Assembly: GCA_025766275.1 (NCBI GenBank)
Contig: JAFKAC010000067.1
Span: forward strand, 248,001-312,000
Length of the DNA stretch: 64,000 bases
Direction: 5' to 3'
Source: Lactarius indigo
Taxonomy: Eukaryota; Basidiomycota; Agaricomycetes; Russulales; Russulaceae
Positions 1 to 11,269 of this stretch are shown here, piece after piece. Position numbers and translations under genes: made by a program. The notes beneath the pieces are model-generated. The model saw only the letters and a program-made list of their open reading frames with translations. It was not told where the DNA came from and searched no databases. The stretch's first letter is position 1; each line of letters opens with the position of its first letter.

Positions 1-584
1 AAAGTACCCCGACACAGCCAAAAAAGCAAAGCGGTAACGTGGGATGGACCCTTCCACAAAACCTACCTCAAAACAACCCGTGGGCCATGGACACGTCGGT
101 GGATCGCGCCAAAGTAAGACTCGCAGGATCAGAGGACATCGATTTCAATAAGCTACCCCACAACTGGTCCCCGCCTCCGTTCCCGCCAAGAGGAGGACCC
201 GGGGCTAGAGGACGAGGCCGAGGAGGGTCACGGCGGGACTTAAGGAACGTCCTTTGCTATAACTGTAATGCTCCAGGGCACCTCTCACGAAACTGCCTGT
301 ATCTGGGACAGCAAAGACAGTGGCAGAACACCCCATCTAGCAGTAGAATGACGGAAACCGCCTGGCCCCCGGGGCCGATATCACAATATGAGCCGTCGCT
401 GCCTGGCTACACCACACCATCAATCAGCGCAACACCTGCGCCGCAAATTAACGCTGCCACAACCATCAAAACCGCCAGAGAACAGGCGAAGGAGTGGCTT
501 ACCCAGGTGGCCAATAGCATGGATGAGGTGAAGGACCTCATACTTCAAGATTTGTGGGGAAAGGAGGGTTTTCGGGATGCCTGA
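1..584 (+). CDS. Gag C-terminal part of chromovirus G1
   Basis: The reading frame is open from the first base of the window, so the N-terminal capsid part lies outside. It encodes the C-terminal Gag of a Ty3/gypsy element. A Gly/Arg-rich stretch precedes one CCHC zinc knuckle (CYNCNAPGHLSRNC, about nt 255-297), the nucleocapsid motif that binds element RNA. The end matches the Gag ends of the minus-strand copies at 24.1 and 32.3 kb: a Leu-Trp-rich tail followed by Gly-Phe-(Arg/Gln)-Asp-Ala and a TGA at 582-584. Pol overlaps this end in the -1 frame. No internal stop is seen here, unlike pol downstream, but the element as a whole is dead. Confidence 0.85.
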   Translation, partial: STPTQPKKQSGNVGWTLPQNLPQNNPWAMDTSVDRAKVRLAGSEDIDFNKLPHNWSPPPFPPRGGPGARGRGRGGSRRDLRNVLCYNCNAPGHLSRNCLYLGQQRQWQNTPSSSRMTETAWPPGPISQYEPSLPGYTTPSISATPAPQINAATTIKTAREQAKEWLTQVANSMDEVKDLILQDLWGKEGFRDA

Positions 585-2851
585 ACCCGTCAGTCTGGGT
601 GAGGGCTTTACAATGTAATTCTGTAATTGTGACAACGCGCTATTGATCTCTGCGAATTCCAGTGACTGTCCGAACGAATTACCAAACGACTGAAACACGA
701 GCATTGGTCGACTCTGGAGTGACCGACAACTTCATCTGACCAAGTATGGCAGCACGAACCGGCATCCCGGTGCAGCCTTTAGAAACGCCCCGCAAAATAT
801 GGAATATAGATAATACGGAAAACAAAGCTGGGTTAATCACTCATTATGTTAACCTGGAAGTGAAAACACGCGGACAGATAAAAAAGATGACCTTTCTGGT
901 CACCGACCTCGGCAGCGAAGACATGGTGCTTGGCTACCCATGGCTAAGTGCCTTTGAGCCCACTATCAGTTGGGCCACAGCAACCATGCATCCTGACATG
1001 CAACCAGTGGTACTGGCTACTACTGAAGAACTACTCCTAGCAACCACCATCCGAGCCCTAATCACGACAGAAAAAGAGGACATCGTACGAGAATTGGAAG
1101 AAGAAACATTCGCTAGGGCCACCACCTCGATGGAATTGGCCATACAAGCAAAACAACAGCAAACCGCGGCCATACTTCCAGTGGAATATGCCATGTTTAG
1201 CACACTTTTCAATGAGCAAGCCTCACATTGCTTCCCCCCGGCCAGACCATGGGACCACGCAATAGACTTCAAACTGTCCGCGCCGGCCGTGATCGACTGC
1301 AAGGTGTATCCTATGACGCAAAAAGAAGAGGGCGAACTTAAAGAGTTCCTTGACGAGAAACTGCGACAGGGGTATTTACGCCCCTCCATCTCCCCGTACG
1401 CATCCTCCTTTTTCTTTATCAAAAAGAAGGACGGAAAGCTGCGACCCGTTCAGGACTACAGGGTCATCAACTCTCATACCATCCGCAACCAATACCCGCT
1501 GCCACTTATTCAAGATCTCATCCTCGACCTCAGTAACGCCCACATCTATACAAAACTAGATATTCGATGGGGTTATAACAACATCTGAATACGAGATGGG
1601 GACCAAGAAAAGGCGGCGTTCAAAACCAAATTCGGCCTTTTTGAACCCACGGTAATGTTCTTCGGCCTCACCAACTCCCCTGCAACCTTCCAAGCCATGA
1701 TGAACCACATCTATCGTGACATGATCGCAACGCACGAGCGCCTGGGCACTACGATACGTGTTTATATGGACGACATCGGAATTGCCACTCACTTCGATCA
1801 GGATCTAGTGGCCCATATCGCTGCAGTACGCGATGTCCTACGTGTCGCACAGGAGCACGACCTTTACTTCAAACTCAAAAAATGCCTGTTCCATCAGCCA
1901 CGTATGGATTACCTGGGGGTAATCCTTGAAAGGGGGGTGACTCGAATGGACCCTGTAAAAGTTCAAGGCATCAAAGACTGGCCGACACCAACAAAGGTCA
2001 AAGATGTCCGATCTTTTCTCGGCTTTTGCAACTTTTACAGACTCTTCATCTGCGGCTTCGCAACTCACGCCAAACCACTCACGAAGTTGACACGAAAAGA
2101 TGCAGAATGGCAATGGACGGAGGAGGAAAACAAGGCATTCAACATGCTCAAATGCCTTGTAACCGAAGAACCGGTGCTGGCACACCCCGTCCTCCAGGAT
2201 CCGTTCGAATTGGAGGTGGATGCCTCGGGCTACGCGGTGGGAGCTGTATTACTACAAAAGAAATCTGACGGAAAATGACACCCCATAGGCTACTACTCGG
2301 CAACACTCTCGGAAGCAGAGTGAAATTACGACATCTACGACCTAGAACTACTCGCAATAGTCAAGGCCCTGAGAAACTGGAGGCTGCTGCTAGCAGGGGC
2401 CCCACACAAAATCAAGATCTACTCAGATCACCTAAATTTACAGTACTGGAAGTCGCTGCAGAAGATTAGTAGGCGAGTTGCAAGGGAAGTACTCGAACTC
2501 TCTGAGTATGACTTTGAAATTCATCACATCAAAGGAAAGAACAACGGAAGGGCCGACGTGCTGTCATGACGACCTGATTACGACCAAGGAGTAGAAGACA
2601 ACAGCAAGGTAGTGGTACTACCACCTGAGGTCTTCGTCCGGACCCTTAATGTGGCAAGAACGTTGACCCTCAACCTGAACCTGCGGCAACCACGATATCA
2701 ACAAGACGAAGAAGTAATCAAGGTGTGAGTGAACCCTCACCAGCTGAAGAAGATACAAGGAGAATGGTATAAGGATGGCAGGTTCATAATAACTGGACCG
2801 GCATTGACACATCGCGTACTAACCCATGACCACCACGACTTACCCATACAT
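524..2851 (+). pseudogene. Chromovirus G1 pol (protease, RT, RNase H, start of integrase), broken
   Basis: Pol begins in the -1 frame overlapping gag. The aspartic protease motif Val-Asp-Ser-Gly lies at about 707-718, and a conserved D-x-V-L-G-Y-P-W block follows. The RT runs from about 1,200, with the catalytic Tyr-Met-Asp-Asp at 1,763-1,774. RNase H covers about 2,190-2,560, and the integrase zinc region starts at about 2,820 and is cut off by an LTR at 2,852. The frame is interrupted by TGA at 644, 737, 1,586, 2,276, 2,321, 2,567 and 2,726, with no indel. At most of these sites a related copy has Arg (Cys at 644, Trp at 2,726). The host would not translate this through. Relationship to G2 is close but not identical. 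Confidence 0.9.
566..572 (+). promoter_or_regulatory. Putative -1 ribosomal frameshift heptamer GGGTTTT in G1
   Basis: In the Gag frame the bases split as G GGT TTT, the X XXY YYZ form of eukaryotic -1 slippery sites. The Gag stop follows nine bases later. The -1 frame is open across this point and continues as the protease (reads G F S G C L N P). The same heptamer is at the same place in C1 (24,150-24,156, minus) and C2 (32,323-32,329, minus), while nearby A-runs are not conserved. Confidence 0.65.
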
Positions 2852-4056
2852 TGTTACGAATTTCTGCCTGGCTCTTCTTTCGGACTCGTTCGTTCCTTTC
2901 TCCCTTCAACCTTTATCCTCACCTTATGAGCCCTGTATGACTACGTGATGAACAGCACAGATGAATAGCATATTCACAGTGGACTGAAGACTGTGGTGAG
3001 ATAAACTAAGCAGCTGGAAAGCAGCAGAGGGAGATCTTGCAAGTGGAAGCAAAAGGGGTGTCTGGCACACAGCAGTGAGAGAACTGATAATAGTATTACA
3101 GTGGAGGGAACATACCTGGCACACAGCAGTGAGAGAACTGATGTGGACCAGGAGCGTACAAGCACTACTACTTATACTGTACAGAGGTGTGACACTAGTA
3201 CAAGAGTGGTAACGTAGAGTCACAGAATACAAGGAGCGTTGTTCTACATACAGGACAAAAGGAGTGTATGAAAAGAGAACAAGGCGACTAGAACAAAGAG
3301 AGTCCAGACAAAGATGATATCATAATGACATCACAATAAAGATAAGAACTGAAGGAGAACAAAGGACTGAGTACAATGAAGTGTCCGGAGTGTTCTACAT
3401 GATGTCATAGTACATGATGTCATACATGACGCAATGATCAGCGCTAGATTGTACAGATCAAATGTAAGTAATCTACAAGTCCAATTAATCTAATCTAAAG
3501 CAGTCCATGCTGCAAGTCCGGTCCGTATGAGCCGCTAAGTGCGCAAGGGTCACTTATCAACACTACGCGGACACTACGTTTACCCGGTTCCTATCATGCG
3601 CTTTGCTTATCGTCGTTATCTTTCGATAAAGCTCAACATGTGTTAGTTTCCGTTCACTTCTCAATCACGCGCGAACCCGCGTGATTCTCTCTTGTTCTTG
3701 ATACAGACACCCCTTGTTCCCATTATGGCCCATCTCTTGTTCTCCGATAAGACACCATGTTGCGCCCTTGTCGGTACGGTACAGCACCACGCGTATTTAA
3801 GCCTAGTACTATCTAGCTTGTACGGTAGACTAGACTTCTTGTGTAATACTACACTTGCCTACGCGAAGTCCCTCGTCTCTTGATCCCTGTCTTTGCTAGA
3901 CCTTCAAGTCTTAGCCCTCCTCTACAGTCCAAGTGACGCGCGTCCTTGTGACTCTTGTGCATCATTCTCACTGAAGTCAAGCCCTTGAGCTCAGACTACC
4001 AATCAATTGACTAACTTAGTACAGGTCGTACTCAACGCCCCTGTAGTGGCATTACA
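2852..4056 (+). repeat. Solo LTR, family B, split by a family A LTR
   Basis: This block starts TGTTACGAATTT and ends GTAGTGGCATTACA. It separates a G1 pol fragment that stops in integrase from a G2 fragment that starts inside the protease-RT linker. Its 3' end is found again, inverted, at 17,566-17,664. Without the inserted A LTR (2,946-3,562) and its duplication the unit is about 583 bp. The flanks (TACAT left, CTCAC right) do not match, so no target duplication is visible. Confidence 0.7.
2946..3562 (+). repeat. Solo LTR, family A, copy 1
   Basis: 617 bp, starting TGATGAACAGCAC and ending CACTTATCAACA, flanked by a perfect 5-bp duplication CTACG (2,941-2,945 and 3,563-3,567). It sits inside the B LTR. 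Inside are a near-perfect direct repeat around CTGGCACACAGCAGTGAGAG and two ATGATGTCAT sites (3,399-3,408 and 3,414-3,423) that resemble bZIP/CRE targets after C-to-T change. No internal element sequence remains. Confidence 0.92.
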
Positions 4057-7000
4057 CTCACTGATACTGAAAAATATGACATAGTCCAGGAGCTTGATGA
4101 AGACAAACTCTAGATCCATGTGACAATGTCCACTGAGCTGGCCATCCAAGCCCAGGGAGAGGAGAAACAAATGGAACTGCCCACAGTGTACAACGCATTC
4201 CAAAAGCTCTTTAGCAAGGAAGCCTCGCAATGTTTTCCCCCTGCACGACCATGGGATCATGCTATCGAATTTAAACCAGGCACTCCCACCACCATTGACT
4301 GCAAGATATACCCACTCACTCAGGAAGAAGAAGGGAAGCTCAAAGAATTCCTGGACGAAAAGCTTGCACAGGGATATTTACGTCCTTCTATATCTCCATA
4401 CACATCCTCTTTCTTCTTTGTCAAAAAGAAGGACAGAAAGCTACGCCCTGTCCAGGACTATCACATCATCAATTCACACACTGTCTGAAATCAATACCCA
4501 CTTCCGCTCATCCAAGACCTTATTTATGACCTCAGCAACGCACATATTTATACAAAACTTGATATTAGTGATGAACAGCACACAAGAAGATCATACTCAC
4601 AGTGACAAGGGAGACTGTGGTGAGATATGATAGGGTGGCTGGAAGCAGCAACAGGAAGTCAAGCAGAGTGAAGCAAGATGGTATCTGGCACACAGCAGAG
4701 TAAGAACTGATCATAGTATTACAGGAGAGGGACTTTACCTGGCACACAGCAGAGTGAGAACTGATGTGGACCAGGGCATACAGAGTACTCTACTTATACT
4801 ATACAGAGGTGTGACACTAATACAAGGGTAGTAACATAGAGTCACAGAATACAAGGAGCGTTGTTCTACATACAGGACAAAAGGAGTGTACCAAAGGAGA
4901 ACAAGGTGACTAGAACAAAGAAAGTCCAGACAAGGATGATATCATAGTGACATCATAATAAAGATAGGAACTAGAAAGGAACAAAGGACAGAGTACAATG
5001 AAGTGTCTGGAGTGTTCTACATGATGTCATTGTACATGATGTCATACATGATGCAATGATAAGCACTAGATTGTACAGATCAAATCTATGTAATCTACAA
5101 GTCCAATTAATCTAATCTAAAGCAGTCCATGCTGCAAGTCCGGTCTGTATGAGCTGCTAAGTGCGTGCAGGTCACTTATCAACAATTAGATGGGGGTATA
5201 ACAACATTTGCATAAGAGATGGTGACCAAGAGAAAGTGGCCTTCAAGACAAAGTTTGGGCTATTTGAACCCACTGTCATGTTCTTCAGCCTCACCAACTC
5301 CCCTGCCACTTTTCAAACAATAATGAACCATATCTACCGCGATACCATTGCAAAGCATGAACAGCTAGGTACAGTCATATGGGTATACATGGATGACATC
5401 AGTATAGCCACATGTGACGGTTACAACTCCAACGCACATATTGCAGCTGTCACAGACATTCTTTGTGTGGCACAGGAGCATGATCTGTATTTCAAGCTTG
5501 AGAAATGCCTCTTCCACCAACTTCAGATGGATTACCTGGGGGTAATCCTTGAAAAGGGGGTAACACACATGGACCCAGTAAAAGTTCATGGTATCAAGGA
5601 CTGGCTGACACCAACAAAGGTCAGGGACATTCACTCTTTCCTAGGCTTCTGCAACTTTTACCACTTATTCATCTGAGGTTTCGCAACCCACGCTCACCCC
5701 TTGAACCAATTGACAAGAAAGGATGTGGAATGGAGGTGGACCAAAGAAGAAGACAATGCTTTCAGAACTCTCAAACACCTCATTACAGAAGAACCAGCAC
5801 TGGCACACCCTCACCTACAAGATCAATTTGAATTAGAGGTTGACACCTCGGGATACGCAGTAGGCGCCGTTCTCTTGCAAAAGAAAAATGATGGGTGCAA
5901 GCACCCCATAGGATACTACTCTGCTATGCTAAGCGAGGTGGAACACAACTATGACATTTCTGACCTAGAACTACTGGCCATCATGAAAGCCCTCCAACAT
6001 TGGAGACCCCTACTCATGGGCTCACCACACAAAATCAAAATATTCTCTGACCACCTCAACCTCCAGTACTGGAAGACCCCACAAAAAATCAGCAGAAGAG
6101 TCGTGAGAGAGGTACTAGAGCTAATGGAATATGACTTTGAGATCCACCACATTAAAGGGAAGAACAACAGAAGGGCAGATGCCCTCTCCAGATGACCAGA
6201 TTACAGACAAGGAGAGGAAGATAACCAAGGTGTGGTCATCCTTCCTCCCAAAGTATTCATACAAGCGACTAATGTTGCCCACACCATGGGAATACACCCA
6301 ATGCTGCAACAACTGAGACATTGGCAAGATCCAAAAGTCATCAAGCATTGGGCAGACGCCCACCAGCTGAACAAAATCGAGGGAGAATGGTACAAAGAAG
6401 GACGTCTAGTAATCACCAGACCTACAACCACACACTGAGCAATCATCCATGATCATCATGATTCCCCCGTTCACGGCCACCTAGGTATCAGTTGTACCCA
6501 GCAGATCATGGAACGACACTACTGGTGGCCCAGCCTCTGCAATGATGTATACAAATATGTCACAGGATGCACTGAATGCCAGCAAAACAAAGTCAACACA
6601 AGACCGACTCATGCACTGCTGCACCCTATCACCCCACTAACTGATGCGCCCCCATTTCACACCATAGCCCTGGACTTTATTATGAAGCTGCCAATCTCCC
6701 AGGGCTACAATAGTATCCTGACAGTCATGGACCACGACTGCAGTAAAGCCTCAGTATTCATCCCATGTAGTGAGGAAATAACTGCAGAAGAAACCACCAT
6801 TCTATATGTAAATAATGTATTCAAACGATTTGGATTACTGAGTAAAATTATCAGTGATTGTGACCCTCACTTCACATCCAAATTTACAAAGGAAGCACAC
6901 CAAATCCTGGGCATCAAGCAAAACATCTCCACAGCATATCACCCACACACTGATGGACAGTTGGAGCACACAAACCAGTGGCTAGAGCAATACCTCTGTT

Positions 7001-7698
7001 TCTGGACTAACAAGCGTCAAGATAACTGGGTGGCATATCTTCCAATAGCTGAATTCACTCATAACAATTGGCTGCATGAACATACAGAACAATCACCATT
7101 CATGCTTCTCATGGGGTACAATCTGACTGCTGATTGGACAGATAAGCTATCCCCTATCCCCAACATGATTACCAGGCTGACACAAATGAAAGAAGCATGA
7201 CAGTTGGCACAAGACCTTATCAAAAAGGCACAAGATAGCTGGGTAAAACACAAGGACACGCTGTGATATCAGGTTGGTGACCAAGTATGGCTAGAAGGAA
7301 AACACCTTTGGACCAATCAACCCACGGCCAAATTAGTGGCATGATGCCATGGCACCTTTAAGGTCATTCAGGTGATGTCCCCTTGCAATTACCACCTTGA
7401 ACTTCCCACACAGTGAAGCATCCATCTGGTGTTCCACATAGATCTTCTCATGCCATACAAGAATATGGCCTTCCATGGTGAAAACTTCCCTTGCCCACCA
7501 CCGGACTTGATCAATGGGGAGGAGGAGTATGAAGTTGAGGCCATTCTCAACTCTTGGCATTTTGGCCACTGCAAGAAGCTCCAGTATCTCATCAAATGGA
7601 AGGGGTACCCAGACTCAGAAAATCAGTGGGTCAATAAGGATGATGTCTTCGCCCCAGAAGCAATAGCCTTGTATCAAGCAGGCCAGATGACGACATGA
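4057..7698 (+). pseudogene. Chromovirus G2 pol (RT, RNase H, integrase, chromodomain), broken
   Basis: The fragment enters upstream of RT and keeps one frame to the chromodomain. RT has Tyr-Met-Asp-Asp near 5,387. RNase H ends near 6,190. Integrase has the HHCC zinc region (HDHHDSPVHGH to CTECQQNK, about 6,450-6,590) and a DD-E core: Asp in LDFIMKLP, Asp in SDCDPHF, Glu in GQLEHTNQW. A chromodomain (EEEYEVEAIL to LIKWKGYPDSENQW) covers about 7,510-7,695 and would direct integration to marked chromatin. The inserted A LTR plus duplication is 621 bp, a multiple of three, so the frame is kept. Stops in frame are TGA at 4,486, 5,674, 6,193, 6,436, 7,198, 7,264, 7,342, 7,414 and 7,696, plus one TAG at 4,111. 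I see no frameshift. Confidence 0.92.
4569..5184 (+). repeat. Solo LTR, family A, copy 2
   Basis: 616 bp with the same ends as copy 1, flanked by ATTAG at 4,564-4,568 and 5,185-5,189. Removing the LTR and one duplication restores the RT motif Lys-Leu-Asp-Ile-Arg-Trp-Gly, so the insertion site is certain. It interrupts G2 pol. Confidence 0.95.
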
Positions 7699-8919
7699 CA
7701 CCTTAAAAGCCAGCCTGCTGACGACCAGGGAGAGTATCCCCTCTACATTCAATCCTCTCATACGTCCATGCCTACTTCCCCTCTTAGACATGTCACCACA
7801 GTGATCCTCATCAACCAAGTCGCACAAGACGCCACTGCCACCATCCAAGACAACAAAGAAACTGTGGTTCCACAGGTCCAGCTCACTCTGTACACACCTA
7901 GCAACATGCACGCCGGGTATATCACCGCTCAAGAATGGGCTAATGTCCTACAGAGATTCCCTGACCTGACACAGCAGCCAGACATTGAGCATGCCATCGC
8001 TCACATCTTCAGAGACGACAACGGCAATCGCGAGCCTGTTGCAGTCATCCCCCTGGGTGATGACCTCATTGGTACACAGGGAATTTTCCCTGCCAAGCGA
8101 GTCATCAAAGACCCCACTGGAGGGTGCAGCAGTGGAAGATTGGTGGAGAGTGGCAAAGGAGTGGGCCAACAAACAGTTGCAGTTAGCGTAGAAGAGATTG
8201 AGCAAGTTGCGGCAGTGCAGGCAATGCTGCCAGATGATGAGGCTCACTATGAAGATGGAGATTATTACCCAGTCAGACACCCCCTCCTTCAAATGCATAG
8301 CCACCCTACTAATCCCCAAATCACCCCATGGCTCGTTCACACCAAGAGCACTGACATGTCTTGAGGACGTGTGTGACTGCCTGGTGTTGCATTACACACC
8401 CCCATCACCTGTGAACAGGACCCTGTGCAGGTCCTTGTACCTGAAGGGTTCCAGGTGAATCAACAGCCCCATTACATTCACTTCCCCATCACCAGACCTG
8501 ACAGAGTAGAAATGAACACCAGCCATGTTCAGATCATATCAGGTGCAAACCTGTTTGTGCTTGGTGTCATCCTGGGTTCCCCCCATCTCTACAGCAAACC
8601 ACTGTACACCCATCCGATGCTGCCAGCTGCAAGATGTGCCCACATCACCCACAAAGATCTTGTCATCCTCGTGGCTGACAAAATCATGGACCATGCACTC
8701 AACCACATCAGAGACAAGTCTCTGGTGGCAGAGGTGATGCGCTACTGGGCAGCCACGTACAAGGAAGAATGGCTGGTGGCATGTATCCATCAACTTAAGG
8801 TGATGGCGCTTTCAGCAAGAGATGACAAGATGGACTGCATCTATTGTCTTGAGAGGGCCAACATCTTTGGATGTATTGAAGATGAGCAATGCACATGGCC
8901 CACACATGACTTCCAGTGA
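7699..8919 (+). pseudogene. Conserved C-terminal Pol tail after the chromodomain (G2)
   Basis: The pol frame continues past the chromodomain for about 400 codons. The first apparent pol stop (7,696) is a TGA like the others, so this may be a Pol extension and not a separate ORF. Further TGA codons are at 8,362 and 8,374; the probable true stop is 8,917-8,919. I recognise no known domain. Four blocks recur in C1 and C2: an acidic stretch followed by GD(Y/H)YP(V/I)RH, then VPEGFQVN, then a LY-x-KPLY-x(2)P-x-LP block with a downstream HK, then a DK-rich end reading ERANI/KRANI and EDE. The last part looks helical. No membrane segment is seen, which argues against an envelope protein. Confidence 0.7.
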
Positions 8920-8938
8920 GCCTGGGGGTCTCATGCTG

Positions 8939-9179
8939 AAAAGGGGGTGGTGTTATGATCTTGATGTGGACCCTTACTACTTACGGTGTGGCACTAGTAG
9001 TAAGGTGTAATCTGTCACAGACTTGTAGTGGATGGCTCACATGTACAATGACAGTTGGCTGATTTTCACATCATTCCCACGGACCGTACTGCTCCGTACT
9101 GCTCCGGACCGGCAACAAAGTTTGGACTCCATCCCAAGCACACACTTTCCGTTGCTTACTCGAGCAAAGAATAATAACA
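8939..9179 (+). repeat. Polypurine tract and start of the G2 3' LTR
   Basis: AAAAGGGGGTGG (8,939-8,950) is followed directly by TGTTATGATCTTG, the layout of a polypurine tract next to a 3' LTR. An AATAATAACA at 9,170-9,179 could be the LTR end, making it only about 229 bp, so either this LTR is short or its 3' part is lost. The same tract plus TGTTATG is found at the C1 and C2 3' LTRs on the other strand. Confidence 0.6.
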
Positions 9180-9401
9180 TGTATTAGTTAATAGATACCA
9201 TTAGATTAACATCTTATTTTTCCAAGACAGGCGACATGTATTTATTATTAGCTAATAACAAAAAGCTATGAGTGCCGTGGTATAAGGGAAGGTGTTAGAA
9301 GAAATGTAAAAGTAAATACGGTGGAACGTAAGAGATGGGAGGGAGTAGGGAGAGGAAGAACGGAGGGGCAGTGAGGTAACCGAGGGGTGGAGACGAGAGA
9401 A

Positions 9402-10580
9402 GTGCGTCTTGAGGCGCTGCAGGAGGTAAAGGGCTGCAAAAGTAACCGAGGGGTGAAGCCGGGTGCGGTGGAGAGCGAGTGGGGGAAGAGAGAGAACGTC
9501 AGCCAGTAAGGGATATGAACAAAGAAATATCATACCTAAGGAGGCGCGTCTTGAGGCGCTGCAGGAGGTAAAGGGCTGCAAAAGTAACCGAGGGGTGAAG
9601 CCAGGTGCAGTGGAGAGCGAGTGGAAGAGAGAGAACATCAGCCAGTAAGGGATATGAACAAAGAAATATCGTACCTAAGGAGGCGCGTCTTGAGACGCTG
9701 CAGGAGGTAAAGGGCTGCAAAAGTAACCGAGGGGTGAAGCCGGGTGCAGTGGAGAGTGAGTGGAAGAGAGAGAACGTCAGCCAGTAAGGGATATGAACAA
9801 AGAAATATCGTACCTAAGGAGGCACGTCTTGAGACGCTGCAGGAGGTAAAGGGCTGCAAAAGTAACCGAGGGGTGAAGCCGAATGCGGTGGAGAGCGAGT
9901 GGGGGAAGGAGAGAGAACGTTAGCCAACAAAGGATAGAAACAGAGAAATACCGTACCTAAGGAGGCGCATCTTGAGACGCTGCAGGAGGTAAAGGGCTGC
10001 AAAAGTAACCGAGGGGTGAAGCCGAATGCGGTGGAGAGCGAGTGGGGGAAGGAGAGAGAACGTCAGCCAACAAAGGATTTAGACAGAGAAATACCGTACC
10101 TGAGGAGGCGCGTCTTGAGACGCTGCAGGAGGTAAAGGGCTGCAAAAGTAACCGAGGGGTGAAGCCGAGGGAGGTGCGTCTTGAGACGCTGCAGGAGGTA
10201 AAGGGCAGCGAAGGTAACCGAGGAGTGAAGGCGGGTGCGGTGGAGAGCGAGTGGGGGGAGGAAAGAGAACGTCAGCCAGCAAAGGATATGAACAGAGAAA
10301 TACCATACCTAAGGTGGAGAAGGCGAGGGAGAGGTAAAGAGCAGCAAAAGTAACCGAGGGGTGAAGCCGGGAGAAGCGCGTCTTGAGACGCTGCAGGAGG
10401 TAAAGGGCAGCAAAAGTAACCGAGGGGTGAAGCTGGTAAAGGCGAGGGAGGTGCGTCTTGAGCTTGAGACGCTGCAAGAGGTGGAGAACAGCGAATAGTA
10501 ACCAAGGGGTGAAGGCGAGGGAAGCGCATCTTAAGACACCGAAAGAGATAGAGGGTCGAGTGGAGAGTAGAGATCACACA
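9402..10580. repeat. Tandem satellite, 139-143 bp unit, decaying to shorter units
   Basis: The marker GCGTCTTGAG or a close variant recurs at about 9,404, 9,546, 9,685, 9,824, 9,967 and 10,110, spacing 139-143 bp. Then come shorter steps (10,176, 10,378, 10,453, 10,525). Each unit also has GCAGGAGGTAAAGGG and GTAACCGAGGGGTGAAG. The strand is strongly purine-rich (G+A). The ORFs in it are repeat artefacts. Confidence 0.9.
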
Positions 10581-11269
10581 GATTGAATCACACGAATCGA
10601 ACCACAGAACGCCGGCACTCATGTATTTAGCATCGAGGCAGTCGTATCGTATATACAAAATATATCAGTAGCTACATGCCATTCTGATAAGTAAAGGAAG
10701 GGAGAAGGTAAGGGGCGACCAAGTGCGTCTTGAGACGTCCACTCCCATCACATCAAGGGCTCACTGCATACTTCACTCACACTCGTTTACTTCCTTTTTT
10801 TTTGGGCAAGTTCGTGGGACTTGGTAATAAGCTGCCCGTGTATTCAGCATCGAGGGGGATTTATATACGACGACCCTACTTGTTACATGCCTGGCCGGTA
10901 CGTAAAGAAGGGAGAGGGTAAAGGAGGCGTGGGGATGGCGTAGGGAGATAAGAAACGGGGTGGGCTAATGACGAAACGTAACACGGAAACGAGGCAGAAA
11001 CGAGGTGCTAAGGCGCAAAAGATCGAGACGTAAAAACATAGGGTGCCAAAGCCGCGGCGAAGTGGGACAAGAACAAGACGAGTGAATAATCCGGCGTAGT
11101 GGCAGACGACAGCGCATGCTCTGCCATTACAACAAATCAGCAAATAAAATAAAATAAAAGACGATCTGTGCCCTTACCAATGACAGAAAGAGGTGTGGCC
11201 AAATGGCAAGAACAAAACGGCTGGCGAGTGGAACAACATGAACTGTTGATGGGGACGAAGAAGGGGTGG
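10581..11269. other. No gene seen between two satellite blocks
   Basis: The stretches around 10,620-10,730 and 10,850-10,930 resemble each other (cataloguing words such as ATCGAGG, TATATAC and ACATGCC), suggesting an old duplication. A single satellite marker occurs at about 10,722. A T-run lies near 10,795. No coding region can be supported. Confidence 0.5.

Noticed and set aside
557..563. GGGAAAG as the frameshift site in G1
   Set aside because: It has the right phase, but C1 and C2 read differently there, whereas GGGTTTT is identical in all three.
934..1422. 162-codon open frame on the minus strand
   Set aside because: It is antisense to the RT region of G1, has a Ser/Cys-rich nonsense composition, and no counterpart frame stays open in the other copies.
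4057..8919. TGA read as a sense codon (recoding or altered genetic code)
   Set aside because: Host genes here end in TGA (vip1, scc2, the Sec14-like gene), and Arg and Trp are both replaced by TGA. Mutation by transition explains it better.
7768..8919. Envelope gene downstream of pol
   Set aside because: The position fits, but there is no signal peptide, no membrane helix and no cleavage site, and the frame is that of pol.
9402..10580. CRISPR-like array
   Set aside because: Units of about 140 bp are repeats throughout, with no unique spacers, and the genome is eukaryotic.
9252..10658. Several ORFs of 60-130 codons with repeated content
   Set aside because: They are frames of the satellite and have no start, domain or codon bias of a gene.
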